From Terfezia claveryi (lineage: Eukaryota > Ascomycota > Pezizomycetes > Pezizales > Pezizaceae): DNA of 64,000 nucleotides. The notes under the pieces were generated by a model that saw only the letters and a list, made by a program, of their open reading frames with translations, searched no databases and was not told where the DNA came from. The position numbers and the translations under genes were made by a program. Position 1 is the first letter of the stretch, and every line of letters starts with the position of its first letter. The stretch is taken from NCBI GenBank assembly GCA_015179025.1, contig WHUX01000155.1:62001-126000 (forward strand), read 5' to 3'. This document shows, in pieces, positions 59,602 to 64,000 of the stretch.

Positions 59602-60443
59602 TTACTTCTCAGGGACTAAACTCACTAATCAGTACCTGAAAATAGCATAGAGGTAGGGGGAATGTAACATACTCTCAATCTCCCCGGACTCGATGTCTTC
59701 GCTGACATCCTTGGGACTCCTCCCATCAACCTGGCACCCAACAGAGAAAGCAGTTCCCAAGATCTCCTTGACGGTTCCCTTAAGCTCACGGGCCATAGAC
59801 TTAAACCTCATGGTACGGGCGATCTCGATAATCTCATCGAGAGGAATGGACTTGGTGTGCTTGATGTTCTTCTCCTTCTTGCGGTCTCGTGGGGGCTCCT
59901 TGAGAGCTTTGATGACTAAGGAAGAGGCAGATGGGACAACGGAGACTTGGGCTTGACGGTTCTGTATGGTGAGCCTGACAGTGACACGGAGACCTTTCTG
60001 TAATGTCGGGCATATATTAGCAAACTGTGCCATTCCACTGTCAGTGCGATTTCGGGAGGCCATACCCAGTCACCAGTGGCCTTTGCAATATCTTCACCGA
60101 CCTTCTTGGGAGATAACCCAAGGGGACCAATCTTTGGAGCCAAAGCGGAGGAAGCACCAATTTCACCACCGGTGGCACGGAGGTGGCTATATTATCGTGA
60201 GTTGCATGTTAGCATTCTTCAAATCCACTGGGACTCTTCTAGCAATTTTCCCAAGTCTTTCCCCTTTCCACTTCAATCTCAATCTCCTCAACAGTCACTC
60301 AAAAGAAAATACGGAGCAGGTGATAAACATACATGACCTTCACTTCATTGGGATCGAATTTTGGAGCTGTATTCGAAGTAAATCCAACCCAGTCAGCGAC
60401 AACATATTCCCACACCTATTTTGATGAGGGTCCACGTACGCAT
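59602..60443 (-). CDS. RPL12: 60S ribosomal protein uL11 (L12)
   Basis: Five exons: 60443-60440, 60366-60333, 60186-60066, 59997-59673, 59615-59602; exactly 165 residues, the family length. uL11 forms the base of the ribosomal P-stalk with rRNA and is a site of GTPase-factor binding. The first coding exon is just ATGC and the last only 14 nt. The joined protein gives [87 protein letters not shown] and the classic end GEIEIPEK. Conserved prolines and glycines of the N-terminal domain are all present. Using the nearest AG after 59645 would give a wrong tail, so the acceptor at 59616 was chosen. Intron 2 is 146 bp, the others 57-73 bp. Confidence 0.97.
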
Positions 60444-60808
60444 GACTATAAATGGTCCGGTATTACTTGTTGGCTGGTGTTGAGTTGCGGGTTGTCGGTG
60501 AGTTGAGGATCAGGTATGTTACTTTCTTCCCAATAGCCCCAGCCAAGACAGTCGCAGTCACTGGGAATGTGGAGTATAGGTTTTGGCTCTACGCCAAGGA
60601 AATTGAAGGAACAGTAATGATTTTAATTTTAAATTCAAATATATTTGATCACGTGGTTAGTCTCGATCCACAGTACCGGAATCAAGAACCAATATGATGA
60701 TAATGATGCACCGAGAAGTATATACCGTGTAAGGAGCTAGCAGCGGATAATAAAGTAGTATATAGTAAGTTTAAATATGAAAGTTAATCATTAGGCACCA
60801 TCAGAACA
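60444..60808. other. RPL12 promoter and presumed Copia 3' LTR
   Basis: RPL12 upstream DNA with CACGTG at about 60651-60656, then AT-rich DNA. Read on the minus strand, 60808 downward starts TGTTCTGATGG directly after a purine tract (CAGGGAGGG), the expected polypurine-tract/LTR junction. The far end of the LTR cannot be fixed because the other LTR is outside the window. Confidence 0.5.
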
Positions 60809-62748
60809 CCCTCCCTGTAAGATTACGAGGTTATATGAGCGAGGAATTGTGAAGAAATCGAGTGTGTATATTCAAATAGATAGTAGAGTTATCTTAGGTA
60901 TCGCTATAGACTTATTGCTACGGTCCTAGTACTCTCTACAGAAGAAATCCCATTTTTCCTATGACATATCCAGCTCCTTATATCCGGCTTTCCCTAATTG
61001 AGACTGGCCTCTTTGGGATCCTTGATCTTACCCTAGTTTCCGCAGAATTCAAACTATCCTATCTTAGCTAGCGATGTTTCATGGGCTGAGAGTAATTCCA
61101 ACACTCTCCCCTACTCGAGCGCCCATACATTCATTCTGGCTGCCATTAGTTCTTCTTCCATCATGTCTAGGATTGGGGTGTCGTAACTGTCAACATCCAT
61201 CTGTCTTTCCAGCCATTCACAGAGGTCATCGGCAAGAGCTTCATCAGAAGATCTGCTGGGTTGTCCTTCCCTGTATGTCCGTATCTTCAAGTGCCCTAGT
61301 CATACTTGCTGTCGGAGATAGTGAAATCGGTGCTCTATATGTGGCTCCTTCGTGTGAATTTGGTGGCTTTGCTCAAATTGTAAGCTCCTTCCTGTCCATT
61401 ACTAAGGTTGGTACATTCGTTATTCCTAGCTTCAAGAGAAATTGGCTCAACCAGGCTACATCCTTCGCTCCTTCGCAGTCGCTGATATATTCTGCTTCGG
61501 TGATTGATAACATCATGATGTCTGCCTTCGACTGTACCATCCTATTAGTTGGTTCCCTAGTGTCATCAGAACTCCTGTCTGTGATCGAGCTTCCTCCCCT
61601 CCGTATGATGCGTCTGCGAATATATTGATTGCCAATTCATTGGCTTCTGGCTTCTTTAATTACAGCCCATCGTACTTTGTCGAGTACAAATACCGCAAGA
61701 CCTGGAGGGCTGTCTGGAAGTGCTTCGGGGTATGATCCTTCATCCTTCGTCCTAGCAAGTTGACATGAATTGAGATCTCGGGTCTCGTCATTCGAGCGAT
61801 AAAGAGTAATCCCCCTATTACTGACTAGTATTTTGTCACTTCCTCATGGCTTCCATCGCTAGTATATTACTATGCATCTAGCGGCAGAGATCGCTTTCCT
61901 CCAAGAACACCATATTGGTTGATTTAGGATAAGAAGCTTTTCGTCATTGATTCTATAAGGCGAGTTTGTGTCAGTACAACTTGTTCTTTTGACCAATGTA
62001 ATTCTATCCCAAGCATATTCGAGAGTTTCCCTCATTTGTCTAGCTCAACTCTTCCTTCAATGCCTTTCTCTACTTTGTCAAGATCTTCTTCTGTAGAGGT
62101 AATTCCGAGGAGATCATCGACATGAGTCCCAATCACAATATTGTGACTTTGGGTAGTATAGGTTCCTTCATCTCCTATGCACTAGTGTATTCCAAGTGTG
62201 GAGAGGATATTGCAGAGGGTTTTGAACCATTCGTAGCCGGCTTGCTTTAGACTATAGAGAGCTTTATCGAGCTTCTAGTACTCAACCTTTCCTTCCTCAT
62301 TTGTGTCGGTGATGTAGACATCATGTTCAAGGAGGGCTTGTAGGTATACAGCCACAACATCCCATTGGCGGATTGCCCAATCTTGGTAGAGAGCAATAAC
62401 TAGGAGGATTTTGAGCATTTCAGGGTGCATCATTTGTGCATAGGTTTTGTCATAGTTAACACCTGCTTCTTGAGTAAATCCTCTCCCAACCTTGTGAGCT
62501 TTATATTTCTCAATGCTTCCGTCTGCTTTTCTTTTGACTAGGTATACCCATTTGGTGTCAACAATCCGTGTTCCTTCGGGGATTTCAGATTTATCGATCT
62601 TGGTGTATACCTCATATCAATTCAATTGCTCTCATTCTTTAGCTCGAGCTTTAGCCCATTCTACGGCTTGTGGAGAGTTGCAGGCTTGCTCATCAGTTGG
62701 GTGATCTGGATCAGCTCCTACTGCGAATATCTTCCTCCTGACTGGCTG

Positions 62749-62994
62749 TCACTCTGATTTCATGGTACCGACCATGCTTTCCCAATCTCGAGTAGTCTTT
62801 CTAGGCCTCTTTAGTAGAGGTGGTACTACGGGTTGGAGAACTGGTATCAGTGATTTTGGGTCTTCCAGGATAATGTCGTTTTCCCTAGGCCCTTCGCTAG
62901 GGGCTTCATCCAGAGATTCTGAGCTGCTAGTCTCTGAACTTTCTATAGGGACTGGCCAGAGAGCGAGCTTAATCTGGCCAGTGTCTGTTTGCAC
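62749..62994 (-). pseudogene. Copia integrase-RT linker fragment
   Basis: Acidic, Ser/Pro-rich linker (SSETSSSESLDEAPSEGP) leading to KRPRKTTRDWESMVG, the stretch that usually precedes the Copia reverse transcriptase. It continues from the integrase side and into RT sequence beyond the stop. Confidence 0.85.
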
Positions 62995-63420
62995 CTGGTA
63001 GCTCTCAAAGCTTTCTGTATAACCAATTATATTAGCTTCATAGCTTCTTGGAGAGAGCTTATCGGAGATAACATAGTTAAAACAGAAGACTCACTGTCCA
63101 AATGGTCTTAGCTTTGTTCATTCAGCTTCCGGGTCCTTTTTGAGCATGATTTCGATAAGGGTTTTTCCTTGAAGAGTTTTATGGGGAATCCGATTCTTCA
63201 TATAGGCTGCCCAGCTCAAAGCTTTGTCCCACAGGCCTTTAGGTAGGGCTGATCCTATTAGAGCAGTTCTGCTCATAGTGAGGATCATTCGGTTTACTCG
63301 TTCAATTATAGCATTTATTTCGCTATGCTTCGGGATAGTTTCTTTAGAGGCTATGCCTCGTTGCTTTAGTTCTTCTTGAAGCTCATTATTGCGGAATTCT
63401 CCTCTCCAGTCTGCTTAGAT

Positions 63421-63699
63421 TTAGCTGACTCGTAGGGTTGTGGCTGCTTCCAGTTTATTGATTATTTCTATTAATGCTTTTCTAGTCTCACTCTTCTTTC
63501 GAAGGGGCTGTACAGCTATATACCGGCTGAAGTCATCCACAATTACTAGCAGATATCGATATTGTTTGCTAGGTGTAAGAGGTTCGATTGGTCCAATAAG
63601 GTCTGCATGGACCCGTTCTAGAAGTCGGTTTGTCCTAATCTGTAAATCTTTAGGCTGCTTGAGTGTAGCTGGTTTGGTGGCCTTCCCTTGTTTACACAC
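63421..63699 (-). pseudogene. Copia integrase fragment
   Basis: Longest intact piece of the element's pol: zinc-finger end, the catalytic-core start VHADLIGPIEPLTPSKQYRY and VDDFSRYIAVQPLRKKSE. It stops at TAA codons just before the conserved DWRGEF, where related elements have a sense codon. Upstream and downstream parts continue in the same frame across those stops. Confidence 0.9.
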
Positions 63700-64000
63700 C
63701 TTGCATCGGATCTTCTCTTTCTGATCCTTCAGGTATTCGGGGAGAGTCTTGAGGGTTTTATAGGAAATATGTCCATATCTTTCATGTAGGCTGATTGTAG
63801 TTTCCTTACTAGTTCCCTCGATCCTTTTGATTCCTACTCCTTTCTAGTTTTCGACTATGTTCTCAGGCTTGATCCATATCCCATCAATATCTCGATCCAT
63901 TTTATAGAGTATTTTCCTTCCTGTTTTTAGCTCTACCTTGCCCTTTTTTCCTTGCATGACGAAGTCCTCTGGCATCCGAAGTAGTGTGCGCCACGGGGTG

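Larger units (their letters stand above)
60809..64000 (-). mobile_element. Degenerate Ty1/Copia retrotransposon, pol 3' part (truncated by window edge)
   Basis: Minus-strand protein remnants run in Copia order from the right edge. First comes the integrase zinc finger (LHERYGH ... CKVCKQGK, about 63830-63690). The integrase core follows (VHADLIGP, LVIVDDFSRY, then DWRGEF), about 63690-63050. A linker comes next, then reverse transcriptase with WVYLVKRKADG, YAQMMHPEMLK, KALYSLKQAGYEWF and the catalytic box HVDDLLG at about 62112-62132 (His for the usual Tyr). RNase H remnants with ADASYGG and SRRQ lie at about 61750-61080. Several in-frame stops are present, so it is inactive. Gag and the 5' LTR are beyond 64000. 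Long plus-strand frames here are antisense shadows. Confidence 0.93.

Noticed and set aside
59629..59672. Read-through C-terminus of RPL12 (..[10 protein letters not shown])
   Set aside because: Splicing 59672-59616 gives the conserved GEIEIPEK end and the exact family length.
60187..60332. Intronic snoRNA in the longest RPL12 intron
   Set aside because: No paired C (RTGATGA) and D (CTGA) boxes in the transcribed strand.
61074..61628. Plus-strand open frame of 184 codons
   Set aside because: Antisense of the Copia RNase H remnant, which reads coherently on the minus strand.

Overview
This window is nuclear DNA from a filamentous ascomycete (Pezizomycotina). The genes are interrupted by many short introns, mostly 49-100 bp, with GT/GC donors and CTAAC/CTGAC-like branch sites. 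The gene complement is fungal: a DUF3336-type patatin lipase, PDX1, Snu13, fungal NatB and fungal eIF3a/TIF32. Low gene density, large repeat-rich gaps and a decayed Copia element would suit an early-diverging lineage such as Pezizomycetes (truffles, morels), but that placement is inference.

Layout. 0.6-7.7 kb: SNU13 (-), SEC23 (+), PHO13-like phosphatase (+) and NAT3 (-). 8.1-9.8 kb: a non-autonomous TIR transposon with 9-bp target duplications, packed with internal repeats. 10.4-24.3 kb is gene-dense: an acidic unknown protein (+), PDX1 (-), a mitochondrial two-TM protein (-), a patatin-like lipase (+), MED11 (-) and SMC1 (+); the last two are divergent from one short promoter. 24.3-29 kb: microsatellites, a foldback element and RPL29 (-). 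29-31.4 kb: a leucine-rich-repeat protein (-). 31.4-47.9 kb is gene-poor, with one small multi-exon gene, a heterotrimeric G-protein gamma subunit (-). 47.9-60.4 kb is gene-dense: TIF32 (+), a SelW/Rdx-type protein (+), an NCBP3-like protein (-), a disordered unknown (-), ATP16 (-) and RPL12 (-). 60.7 kb to the end: the 3' part of a degenerate Ty1/Copia retrotransposon on the minus strand, running off the window.

The genes are mainly housekeeping and do not form one pathway: splicing/snoRNP, COPII budding, N-terminal acetylation, pyruvate dehydrogenase, Mediator, cohesin, translation (eIF3a, uL11, eL29), ATP synthase, and pheromone/nutrient G-protein signalling. I rebuilt 52 introns by joining exons so that family-conserved residues and reading phase both fit. 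All exon joins are inferences from DNA alone.

I found no obviously new multi-gene system. The most unusual items are the MULE-like element, three GC-AG introns, a frame break in MED11 that a 29-nt micro-intron would repair, and a strongly over-represented non-coding 9-mer (TTACCCTGA).
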